36,469 nt of DNA from Candidatus Uhrbacteria bacterium (GTDB taxonomy: Bacteria > Patescibacteriota > Patescibacteriia > UBA9934 > GWF2-40-263), in contig JACPHU010000027.1 of NCBI GenBank assembly GCA_016188495.1, forward strand, positions 1 through 36,469, written 5' to 3'. The notes beneath the pieces were generated by a model. That model was not told the DNA's origin, searched no databases, and saw only the letters and a list, made by a program, of their open reading frames with translations. A program made the translations under genes and the position numbers. Position 1 is the stretch's first letter; every line of letters begins with the position of its first letter. This document shows positions 28,705 to 36,469 of the stretch, piece after piece.

Positions 28705-29610
28705 ATGAATAAAAAAGTTTTCACCTTTGCAGTTGTGGGGTTTTTTGTTTGGGGCTCGTTTGCTCAGGCTCAAATGTCCTCAACAAATTTCAAGATTCGA
28801 TGGGACTCTATTAGTACGGGTGGATCCGACACAGCGTCTTCGGCTAGTTACCTCTTAAGGGATACTGCCCAAACCGCTATTGCGGGCTCCTCTACAAGTG
28901 CTTCCTATCGACTTGATCAAGGATATAGATCAGGTGTTGATGAACAAATGATCTCCTTTGATGTATTTGTGCAGGATCTGTCTTTGGGACGTTCTGCCAC
29001 TGCTTTGTCTGGTACAACGGTTTCTGTTGATACAACAGGTCTTTCAATCAACAATTATGTTGGTTTAGTCCAAGATGTTGGATCTGGACAGGTATCGATG
29101 ATCGGCAAAATTCAATCTATCGGATCAGGAACCGTGACGGTTGATGTTTGGAAACATAGCGGGACGTTGGCGGTGGTTGATGGTGTGAATGATTCTCTTT
29201 ATCCCTTGACTGGTTCTGCTATTTCATTCGGACAGTTGAGTTCATCTTCTTTGAAAACGGCACTTATCGCCTTCGAGGTCACATCTGCCAATGACAACGG
29301 GTATGTGGTGCAAGTTTACGAGGATGGAAATCTCCGTAGCGGGAGTAATGAAATTTCTGATGTGGCAGATGGGTCTGTCAGTGTCGGTTCTGCAGAATAT
29401 GGAGCACGATCCTCAGATACTTCTTTGAGTGATTCTACCTTTGACACTTCTGATACGGCTCTAACGTCTGCTTTCCAAACCATTGCTTCAGAAAATACAG
29501 CAAGTTTTGCCAGTCGGAATTTTCTCACTCTCAAAACGGCTGTAGATCCCATTGCCTCTTCCGGAAGTTATGCGCATACGATTTCTTTTATTGCCTCTGG
29601 TAACTTTTAA
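28705..29610 (+). CDS. Secreted beta-sheet surface protein, unknown
   Basis: 301 residues. Signal peptide with cleavage likely after AQA (about residue 22). The mature N-terminus SSTNFKIRWDSI...SYRLDQGY is of a type I recall from many CPR exported proteins, with repeated S-x-S-Y-x-L strands. The rest is Ser/Thr/Gly-rich beta sheet ending in YAHTISFIASGNF. No cysteines or catalytic motif. It may be a structural surface subunit, comparable in role (not in proven sequence) to WxL proteins because of its neighbour. First gene of a four-gene unit driven by a strong promoter; 3 nt separate it from the next start. Confidence 0.75.
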   Translation: MNKKVFTFAVVGFFVWGSFAQAQMSSTNFKIRWDSISTGGSDTASSASYLLRDTAQTAIAGSSTSASYRLDQGYRSGVDEQMISFDVFVQDLSLGRSATALSGTTVSVDTTGLSINNYVGLVQDVGSGQVSMIGKIQSIGSGTVTVDVWKHSGTLAVVDGVNDSLYPLTGSAISFGQLSSSSLKTALIAFEVTSANDNGYVVQVYEDGNLRSGSNEISDVADGSVSVGSAEYGARSSDTSLSDSTFDTSDTALTSAFQTIASENTASFASRNFLTLKTAVDPIASSGSYAHTISFIASGNF

Positions 29611-29613
29611 GAT

Positions 29614-30603
29614 ATGAAAAATGAGATTTCCCAAACATACGCGCTCAAGGCGATCTCAGTCATATGTGCAAATCGTTTACGTATTTTTTTCATCGGATGT
29701 TGTTCATTTGCTCTCTTGTTGATTGCGTTAGAAGTTCATGCAGCCGTCGTTTCTCCTAGTGTGTTGGAACTGTCTTCCACACGCGGGGCGGTGATTCATG
29801 AAACATTCACGATTCTCAACACGGGATCGAGTGAACAAACGTACTTTTTCGATCGGGTTACTTTCAAACCGATGGAAGAAACGGGAACGCCGTTGTTCTC
29901 TCAGGAAACAAAAGAAGCTGGCGCACTGACCTCCTGGATTTCTTTTCCACAGACCCAAGTGCGAATATCGCCTCAATCAAAAGCAGATGTTCCTTTCCAA
30001 ATAGCTATTCCAGATGACATTGCCTCGGGTGGATATTACGCCGCTATCACTGTTTCACCCACTCCTACAGATATTGTCACAACCAATGGCGCGATTGTGG
30101 ATGCTAAGACGGCCATTTTGGTTTTATTGACGGTCGAAGGTGAGACAACACAACAGCTGCAGCTGCTTGATTTTCACGGAACGCTCTTTTCTTCTTCTCT
30201 TCCTTTTAGTTCTTTTCAATTCAGAGTGCAGAATCAAGGAAACGTGCATGTGGTTCCTCAAGGTCAAATCACTCTCAAGGGGTTTTTGGGACAAACCTTC
30301 CATGTGATTGACGTCAACACGATTGAAGGAAGAGTTCTGCCCTCCTCCACCAGATTATTTGAAGCATCCTATCCCCAACAGGCACTCAGCTGGTTAGGTA
30401 AGGCTGGATATCAATTAAGCCATCTTGCTTTTGGTCCCGTGGCGGCAGATCTGTCATTGCACTATGGATCAGAGGGGACACTTTTCTCATCTTTGACGTT
30501 TTGGATCGTTCCTTGGGAGCTTTTGTGTATTTTCATGGGTGTGATCGTCATCATTCTCACGTTTTATTACCTGATACGGAAAAAAATTAACTCAACAAGA
30601 TAG
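29614..30603 (+). CDS. Exported protein with C-terminal membrane anchor (DUF916-like)
   Basis: 329 residues. N-terminal signal or anchor (about 22-42), then an Ig-like beta domain starting AAVVSPSVLELSSTRGAVIHETF, resembling DUF916/P-pilus-chaperone-like domains that accompany WxL proteins (compare ISPQSKADVPFQIAIPDDIASGGYYAAI). A second beta domain follows (about 165-275), then a transmembrane helix (about 298-320) and a basic tail RKKINSTR facing the cytoplasm. It probably holds or presents the product of the previous gene at the membrane. The start follows the previous stop by 3 nt. Confidence 0.75.
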   Translation: MKNEISQTYALKAISVICANRLRIFFIGCCSFALLLIALEVHAAVVSPSVLELSSTRGAVIHETFTILNTGSSEQTYFFDRVTFKPMEETGTPLFSQETKEAGALTSWISFPQTQVRISPQSKADVPFQIAIPDDIASGGYYAAITVSPTPTDIVTTNGAIVDAKTAILVLLTVEGETTQQLQLLDFHGTLFSSSLPFSSFQFRVQNQGNVHVVPQGQITLKGFLGQTFHVIDVNTIEGRVLPSSTRLFEASYPQQALSWLGKAGYQLSHLAFGPVAADLSLHYGSEGTLFSSLTFWIVPWELLCIFMGVIVIILTFYYLIRKKINSTR

Positions 30604-30616
30604 GTAAAAGTCATGT

Positions 30617-33600
30617 GTGCGTATTTTTAGGAGGATCATTCGAACCATCGCAACAGTCGCTGTCATCATTACGGCGTCTGTTGCGGTTGTTCCAACAACC
30701 TTTGCCACGACTCTTTCGGTGGCAAACGATTATCCTTCGACGCTAGAAACTTCGCAGGTTGCCAATCACACGTTGTTCTTTACAACTCCAACAAACATTA
30801 CAGAAGGTTCCACGCTTACCCTCACCTTTGCTTCGGCTTTTGATACCAGCTCTCTTGTTGAGGACGATATCGATCTTGCCGATGATGGCGTTGATCTCAC
30901 CACAGCCGCTGATTGTTCCGGGAGTGAAAAAGCGTCGGTCGCCATTGCTGCTGATGTGGTGACTCTCACGGTGTGTGTTGGTGACGGTGGCACCATTGCC
31001 GCTTCAAGCATTGTGACTGTGGAAATAGGAACCAATGCGACAAGTTCAGGAACAGGTGCCAACAAAATCACTAATCCATCCACCGCAGGAGATTATTTTG
31101 TCTCCATTGCCGGGACGTTTGGTGGTTCTGGATCGATCATCCTTCCTATCGGAGGAGATGATTCTATTGAAGTCACCGCAAATGTTCCTTCCTCAGGTGG
31201 AGGGGGCGAACAAAGGTCAGGTGGAGGAGGTTCTGTTGATACAACGGCTCCAGTGATTTCTCAGATTTTGGTGTCTGGTTTAACGACCGCAGAAGCCACG
31301 ATCAGTTGGGTGACTAACGAGCCAGCCACACAGGCCTTATCCTATGGATTAACCTCCAGTCTTGAGTTAGGTACCAAATCAACGAGTTCGTACTTTAGCT
31401 CTTATGCCGTCACATTGGATGAACTCACCCAAGGAACGACGTATTATTTTCAGATTTTTGCTTCAGACAGTAGTGGAAACGACGGGGTTTCTTCCCTGGT
31501 TACCTTTACGACGTTGGATGAGACATCCCCTCTCATCAGTGATATCCAGGTTCTGGATATCACGACTGTTTCTGCACGAGTTATTTGGACCACCAACGAG
31601 CCTGCCAATAGCGTTGTTTCTTATGGAACGACGACGACGTATTCGAATACTGTTTCAGAAAACAGTTTTGTCACCGCTCATTCCGTTGTGTTGACGGGAT
31701 TGAATCCGGCCACCCGTTATCACTTCCAAGTGTTGTCTACAGATTCCTCATTGAATCAGGCTTTTTCTTCTGATGGTACATTCACCACAGATACCGATGC
31801 CCCTCCGGCAAATGTGTCTGGACTCGCTGCCACACCAGCAGATGCTCAAATTGTTCTTTCTTGGATTAATCCCACAGATGAGGATTTATCAGGGATTCGT
31901 GTTTTGCAATGCGTGAATGGTTATCCAACAGGACCCGCAGATGTCACCTGCGATATTATCGGAAACAGTCTGGAAACTTCATTAATTCAAACAGATCTTT
32001 CCAACGGTACGGTTTATTATTTTGGAGTTTTTGCGTACGACCAATCAGGGCAGTTTGCTTCTGGAGCACTTGTGTCCGCGACACCCAGTGCTTCAGAAGA
32101 AGAGGTGCCCTTACCGGAACCTCCGGAGGAAATTCCTCCTGAGGAACCTCCTCTTACGCAATCAGAACAGACAGAACCTTCAGGATCAGGATCTACGGGC
32201 ACGGAATTTCCACAGGGATCGGCGGTTTCCTGTGGAGACGCTCTTTGCTCGGATACTGAATCGAATGGGTCTTGTCCGCAAGATTGTGGTGAACCTCCTG
32301 AAGAACCGACTCCTTTAGGTGAAGGAGAAGGAATATTCAGTCAGGTTGATCTCCGTTATTTCGTCGCAGATGGATCAATCGCGCTTAAGACCACCAGCTC
32401 CGGTGTGGTTGATGTGCTCCCCACAAGCACTGTGCGCGCAGCGATTCCCCGTTCCGTTTTATCCGACAACGTAAAGACGGTGTTTTTTACCGTAGGGTCG
32501 GACACGTACCTCATGCGTCTTGATGACGCTCTTGCTCTTTATGTATCGGATCTCACGATTCCAATAATGTCTGGTGTTCTTGATGTGACCGTGCTTGTCA
32601 CATTTAAGGACGCTTCGACACACTCTGTTTCTTCATACCTGAACGCTGTCGTGCCCGGTTTCGTGTCTCAGGTCATCGATGGTGAAGAAGCTCCCGTGAG
32701 TTCCGCGATTCTTTCGCTCTTTGAACGTGCTGATGGCGAATTTGTGGTATGGGATGGGTCCCCGTATGCGCAATTTAATCCAACGCACACCACTTCTGAT
32801 GGGTTTTTTGGATGGTATGTTCCAAATGGAACGTATGTCGTCCGAGCCCAGTCCGACGGATATGAGCCTTCTCAAACAGAAGCGCTCATTGTCAGAAACA
32901 ATATTGTAAATCCCCACTTGTTTCTTGCCTTGATCACACAAGAACAAGAAGAAGATTTACAACAGCCTGTCACGGCTCCCGTTACAGAAGAATCCCCTCC
33001 GTCTTCCGTTCAAGCGACGCTGGGCGCGTCCCTTGAGAGTGTACAAGAGATTCTGACCGTTATTCGGGAAGTGCCAGGAGTAGAAGAAGCGGCAGAGATT
33101 TCTCTCCCGGCTCTTGCTATTGTTGCCACAACGAGTCTTATTGTTCTTTCAACTGTTTTCGATCTTCTTCCTCTCCTTCAATATTTTTTCACGGCGCCTG
33201 TTCTCTTTTTTGGACGCCTTCGAAGGAAAGGTTATGGAATGGTCTATAACGGCATTGCCAAAACTCCTGTGGATCTGGCTGTGGTTCGATTGTTTGAGAC
33301 AACCTCAGAAAATGTCGCCCTTGGCAAACAGGATCGGCTTATTCAAAGTCGAGTCACGGACAAGGGTGGTCGATATTTTTTCCTCGTTCAACCAGGAACG
33401 TACCGTATTACAGTCACCAAATCAGGATTTCAGTTTCCTTCAGAGTATCTTCATGGGGTAAAAACAGATGGAAATTATCTAGATGTCTATCATGGCGAAC
33501 TTATTCATGTGACGTCTTCTGACGCTGTGATTACCGCCAATATTCCTCTTGATCCATCTCAAGCAGACAAATATCACACACCAAGTGCGATCGCTCGCAA

Positions 33601-34033
33601 AAATTCATTACGAAAGTTCCAACATATTGTTGCTTTCTCTGGAGTATTCTCCTCTCTTATTTTCGCTGCGATTCGCCCGAACGTTCTTTCTCTCTTGATG
33701 ATTTTGATACAAGGAGTGATTTATCTTTTTGTTCGTAGGTTAGCCACTCCTTATAAACCGATGAATTGGGGAATTGTTTACGATAAAAATACGGGTCGTC
33801 CACTGTCTCAGGTTGTTGCACGTATTTTTGAGCCAAAATATAACAAGCTCTTAGAAACACAGGTCACGGATTCGCGAGGACGTTATGCCTTTTTGCTCGG
33901 TCCAAACCTGTATTACGCCGTCTTCCAAAAATCAGGATTCAAAAAAACAGAGGTGAACCCTATTGATTATTCACATTCACCAGAACCAAAGAGTTTCTCT
34001 GAAAAAGTTTCTTTGGAAACGGAAAATGCTTAG
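30617..34033 (+). CDS. Large multidomain surface protein (FN3 and carboxypeptidase-regulatory-like domains)
   Basis: 1138 residues from a GTG at 30617 (the ATG at 30613 is in another frame and stops at once); AGGTAAAAG precedes it. Signal peptide (cut after TFA), an N-terminal beta domain, a Gly-rich linker (GGGGEQRSGGGG), two clear FN3 domains (about 212-300 and 305-392, each with TTAEATISW/VTN-E-P type strands) and a third Ig-like or FN3 domain (about 396-490). A Pro/Glu linker and a Cys motif SCGDALCSDTESNGSCPQDCG follow. Near residue 840 and 1010 are hydrophobic segments, each followed by a CarboxypepD_reg/CNA-B-like domain (VTDKGGRYFFLV and VTDSRGRYAFLL). Probably an adhesin or envelope scaffold spanning the membrane twice. 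Confidence 0.85.
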   Translation: MRIFRRIIRTIATVAVIITASVAVVPTTFATTLSVANDYPSTLETSQVANHTLFFTTPTNITEGSTLTLTFASAFDTSSLVEDDIDLADDGVDLTTAADCSGSEKASVAIAADVVTLTVCVGDGGTIAASSIVTVEIGTNATSSGTGANKITNPSTAGDYFVSIAGTFGGSGSIILPIGGDDSIEVTANVPSSGGGGEQRSGGGGSVDTTAPVISQILVSGLTTAEATISWVTNEPATQALSYGLTSSLELGTKSTSSYFSSYAVTLDELTQGTTYYFQIFASDSSGNDGVSSLVTFTTLDETSPLISDIQVLDITTVSARVIWTTNEPANSVVSYGTTTTYSNTVSENSFVTAHSVVLTGLNPATRYHFQVLSTDSSLNQAFSSDGTFTTDTDAPPANVSGLAATPADAQIVLSWINPTDEDLSGIRVLQCVNGYPTGPADVTCDIIGNSLETSLIQTDLSNGTVYYFGVFAYDQSGQFASGALVSATPSASEEEVPLPEPPEEIPPEEPPLTQSEQTEPSGSGSTGTEFPQGSAVSCGDALCSDTESNGSCPQDCGEPPEEPTPLGEGEGIFSQVDLRYFVADGSIALKTTSSGVVDVLPTSTVRAAIPRSVLSDNVKTVFFTVGSDTYLMRLDDALALYVSDLTIPIMSGVLDVTVLVTFKDASTHSVSSYLNAVVPGFVSQVIDGEEAPVSSAILSLFERADGEFVVWDGSPYAQFNPTHTTSDGFFGWYVPNGTYVVRAQSDGYEPSQTEALIVRNNIVNPHLFLALITQEQEEDLQQPVTAPVTEESPPSSVQATLGASLESVQEILTVIREVPGVEEAAEISLPALAIVATTSLIVLSTVFDLLPLLQYFFTAPVLFFGRLRRKGYGMVYNGIAKTPVDLAVVRLFETTSENVALGKQDRLIQSRVTDKGGRYFFLVQPGTYRITVTKSGFQFPSEYLHGVKTDGNYLDVYHGELIHVTSSDAVITANIPLDPSQADKYHTPSAIARKNSLRKFQHIVAFSGVFSSLIFAAIRPNVLSLLMILIQGVIYLFVRRLATPYKPMNWGIVYDKNTGRPLSQVVARIFEPKYNKLLETQVTDSRGRYAFLLGPNLYYAVFQKSGFKKTEVNPIDYSHSPEPKSFSEKVSLETENA

Positions 34034-34055
34034 ATCTGTTTTGCGGAGTCATTCT

Positions 34056-36469
34056 ATGCTTCATACATGGAGGAAATTCTCAGCCTTCGTGTTCTTGATA
34101 ACGATCCTGTTGGGTGGAGTTGCTGCCACGCAAGCTGCCGCTCCCCCCAACATCGTGACCTATCAAGGACGCGTACTGAACACCAACGGTGTTCCGGTTT
34201 CTGATTCCTCAATCAGTATGAAGTTCGCTCTTTATAATTCGCTTGCGGGTGGAACGTGCGTATGGTCCAACGATTCTTCTACGTGTTTTGGAAACACTCC
34301 CGGTTCGATTGTGGCCCGAAGTGTCACATTGACTTCAGGTTTGTTTACAGAAAATCTTGGAGATACCACAAATTCTTATGCCGCAATTCCTGATACCGTT
34401 TTTGCTGACAACAGCGGCGTGTATTTGGAAGTGATCATTGCAGGAGAGACATTATCTCCACGCCGTCGTTTGACTGCCGCTCCTTATGCTCTCAATGCCC
34501 AACGGTTAGACGGCATTGATTCAACCGGTTTTCTCGCCTCAGATGGCGATACAGCCACGGGCGATTATGACTTGAGTGGTGCTGAGCTTGTCGGCGCATC
34601 ACCTATCGTGTTTGAAGGCAGCTCAAACGACGGCAATACCACGACGTTCGCGTTTACCGATCCCACGGCAGACCGAACGATTACGTTCCAAAACAGCTCT
34701 GGCACCGTTGCGTTCACAAGCGATATCACTTCTAGCCAATGGGAAACAGGGATAAACGGGATTTTTGAAGATGATGCAGCGATCATCATCGGAGCCGATA
34801 CCGCGTTTACCTATGCCACCGGTGGCGTGGGAGATGTTCGCTTGGCAGATGAACTGGAAGTTATGGGCGATGGATTTATCGATAATGATCTGGTGATTGG
34901 CGCCTCGACTTCCTCCACAGAGACGCTTTCCCATATATCTTTCTCTCTTGGTGGCGATGATTTATTCGTGGCTGGTACGTTGGGCGTGGAAGGCGTCGTC
35001 TATTCAGATGGCGGATTTACCGCCTCCACAGACACCACCTTTGGTTCAGGAATTATTACCACCACAGGGACGACAGATCTCCTTTTGACGATTGCAGGAG
35101 GAGATTTGGCGTTCGCGCAAGCGACAACCATTGGCGATGGTGGAGATGCATTGGTTGTAAATACTTCTGATTGGGATATTTCTGCAACAGGAGATCTCAC
35201 CAATATCGGAACCGTCACGATGAATGGATTACTTACCGGCACATCTGGAGCGGCTCTCTCAGGAGCCAGCGTATCTTTTAATGAAAATTCGAATTTTAAT
35301 ACATCCATCAATACAGGAACGTCTAACGGGGTTGTTTCCATTGGAGGAGGTTCCGCATCCATTGTTGTTGATTCCACTTCCTGGGATGTAACCGCAAGCG
35401 GATCGATCAATTTGAATAATTCAGCGGATGTCGTAGGTCTCGTGGTTGCTCCAAGTATTGCCACGACAACAGCCGTCGATCTTTCCGATACGGATATCGT
35501 CACAGCCTTGTCTGTGGGAGCAAACGATATTGTCGGTACCACAGGTCTTATCAACTACACTAATTTCGATGTTGACGGATCCGGAAATGCCATCATCGGA
35601 GGCACGCTTGGTACAACCGGTATCGCCACCTTCTCCGCCAACACCAATGCCAACGGAGGCGTGGATGTTGATGACGCGTTCGTGGTTGCCGACGGCGGAG
35701 TTCTCACAACGTCCCAAACCGCGAACTTCGATGGTACGGTTGATTTTGATTCACTCATCGATGCCACAGCCGGCGTGGTCCAAGGAGCTAGTCCTCTGGT
35801 GTTTGAAGGTCTGACGGCTAACGATTTTGAATCCACCTTCGCCTTTACCGATCCCACTGCAGACAACACCATTACCTTTCAAAACGGATCCGGAACCATT
35901 GCTTTCTTAAGCGATATCGGAGGAGGTAGCTTGTTTACCGACGGCGGTACGGTCACCTATCTCACTTCCACCACGGACGATCTGGCGATCGGAGGTACTA
36001 CCCTTGCAGCGCCCTTCTCTGTAGACGTTGAGACCAATATCCTTCGCGTCGGAGACGCAACCAACGATACAAACGATCCGACCATTACGTTTTATGCCTC
36101 CGATGCCGTTGATAGCGGAAGCATTTCTTTTGTGGATGCCGATGATTTTCTTTTTACTGGCGGAGATCTTACGTTTGCTCAAAATACGATCATAGGAGAT
36201 GGTGGAGATACCTTAGCGATCGATACTTCTGACTGGGATATATCGGCCATGGGAGATATGACCGGTATCGGTTCTATCACTTCCAACGGAGCCATTGTAA
36301 CGACTTCTACCTTTGACGTAGACGGCGCTGCCAACATCGCAGACACCACCGCAGGAGCTGACGTCACCATGGGTAACTCCACAGGTAACCTCACCTTCCT
36401 CTCAGACAACGCTGACTTCACGCTGACCGATGCCACCGACAACGTATTTCAACTTGTTAATGCTACAAA
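34056..36469 (+). CDS. Large secreted repeat protein, partial at the window edge
   Basis: At least 804 codons without a stop; missing from the ORF track because it is open at the right edge. The ATG at 34056 starts a signal peptide (cut near TQAAA). The N-terminal domain (about 25-160; IVTYQGRVLNTNGVPVSDSS... and LSPRRRLTAAPYALNAQRLDG) is of a kind common to CPR and phage-tail-like surface proteins. After it come Asp/Thr/Gly-rich beta repeats, with two repeat types recurring about 1.05-1.2 kb apart (FTDPTAD-TITFQN-SGT and TIGDGGD...TSDWDIS). Likely a long fibrous, beta-helical adhesin or tail-fibre-like protein. Calcium binding is possible but no RTX nonapeptide is seen. It starts 22 nt after the previous stop, so it belongs to the same unit. 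Confidence 0.85.
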   Translation, partial: MLHTWRKFSAFVFLITILLGGVAATQAAAPPNIVTYQGRVLNTNGVPVSDSSISMKFALYNSLAGGTCVWSNDSSTCFGNTPGSIVARSVTLTSGLFTENLGDTTNSYAAIPDTVFADNSGVYLEVIIAGETLSPRRRLTAAPYALNAQRLDGIDSTGFLASDGDTATGDYDLSGAELVGASPIVFEGSSNDGNTTTFAFTDPTADRTITFQNSSGTVAFTSDITSSQWETGINGIFEDDAAIIIGADTAFTYATGGVGDVRLADELEVMGDGFIDNDLVIGASTSSTETLSHISFSLGGDDLFVAGTLGVEGVVYSDGGFTASTDTTFGSGIITTTGTTDLLLTIAGGDLAFAQATTIGDGGDALVVNTSDWDISATGDLTNIGTVTMNGLLTGTSGAALSGASVSFNENSNFNTSINTGTSNGVVSIGGGSASIVVDSTSWDVTASGSINLNNSADVVGLVVAPSIATTTAVDLSDTDIVTALSVGANDIVGTTGLINYTNFDVDGSGNAIIGGTLGTTGIATFSANTNANGGVDVDDAFVVADGGVLTTSQTANFDGTVDFDSLIDATAGVVQGASPLVFEGLTANDFESTFAFTDPTADNTITFQNGSGTIAFLSDIGGGSLFTDGGTVTYLTSTTDDLAIGGTTLAAPFSVDVETNILRVGDATNDTNDPTITFYASDAVDSGSISFVDADDFLFTGGDLTFAQNTIIGDGGDTLAIDTSDWDISAMGDMTGIGSITSNGAIVTTSTFDVDGAANIADTTAGADVTMGNSTGNLTFLSDNADFTLTDATDNVFQLVNAT
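34644..36300 (+). repeat. Long-period repeats inside the terminal surface gene
   Basis: Segment 34649-34730 recurs at 35838-35920 (TTTACCGATCCCAC and CAAAAC landmarks), and 35099-35227 recurs at 36160-36293 (GATGGTGGAGAT and TCTGA(C/T)TGGGATAT landmarks). Protein similarity is higher than DNA similarity, so these are old duplications. Confidence 0.75.

Noticed and set aside
35000-35554. 184-aa minus-strand ORF and other minus ORFs after 34500
   Set aside because: Antisense shadows of the Asp/Thr/Gly-rich surface repeat gene, whose codon bias keeps the reverse frames open.

Overview
The window looks like a chromosomal segment of a Candidatus Patescibacteria (CPR) bacterium, perhaps close to Uhrbacteria or Magasanikbacteria; the phylum call is fairly confident, the class is a guess. 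The evidence is the company of small housekeeping genes (single Xer recombinase, comM, lspA, DksA-like protein, rpsO, pnp, polA, holA, rpsT, rmuC), many short membrane-anchored proteins of unknown function, and a block of CPR-style secreted beta-sheet proteins with FN3 and carboxypeptidase-regulatory-like domains. TGA and TAG both end genes normally, so the UGA=Gly code of Gracilibacteria/Absconditabacteria is excluded.

Layout. 1-130: remnant of an insertion-sequence end. 212-4606: LysM/M23 cell-wall hydrolase, zinc-ribbon membrane protein, then comM, lspA and a DksA/TraR protein on the minus strand. 4607-5219: a gene-free stretch with a candidate structured RNA (minus strand, promoter and terminator visible) and two perfect DnaA boxes beside an AT-rich tract. 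5220-10259: a minus-strand block rpsO - NYN-domain protein - pnp - membrane-anchored protein, i.e. the classical rpsO/pnp neighbourhood with an extra gene. 10433-14476: MFS-like transporter, DsbA-like oxidoreductase with a small membrane protein, XerC/D recombinase, possible GNAT protein. 14580-18291: tRNA-Arg(UCU), small proteins, a lipoprotein, a candidate small RNA, a SerB-like HAD phosphatase, a membrane-anchored protein and tRNA-His. 18360-21378: two cytosolic proteins of unknown function, one RelA/SpoT-synthetase-like in places, one HEAT-repeat plus kinase-like and split by a frameshift at an A8 run. 21497-26915: polA, holA, rpsT, rmuC. 27013-28210: tRNA-Arg(CCU), a HAD gene interrupted by an in-frame TAG, tRNA-Ala(CGC), and two parS-like palindromes. 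28705-36469: a four-gene cell-surface locus running off the right edge.

The most unusual content is a dispersed family of long inverted-repeat elements (five clear copies at 9741, 14580, 15587, 18131 and 27013; diverged copies at 3579 and, reversed, 24109). Each copy has different outer arms of 17-20 nt that are nevertheless complementary to each other, enclosing a nearly invariant internal loop (ATGAGATT opposite AAGATCG) and a GCCTT/AAGGC helix. The arms covary while the loop is conserved, which is what an RNA structure would show. Three of the five clear copies end only 4-5 nt before a tRNA gene and would be transcribed as the tRNA leader. In several copies a second, different palindrome sits in the apical stem flanked by a 5-bp direct repeat, as though it had inserted there.

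Expression signals: at least four genes (1583, 10433, 12961, 21497) have an extended -10 (TGN-TAYACT) only 8-9 nt before the ATG, implying leaderless mRNAs, while others have ordinary Shine-Dalgarno sites. Rho-independent terminators are plentiful and close most transcription units.
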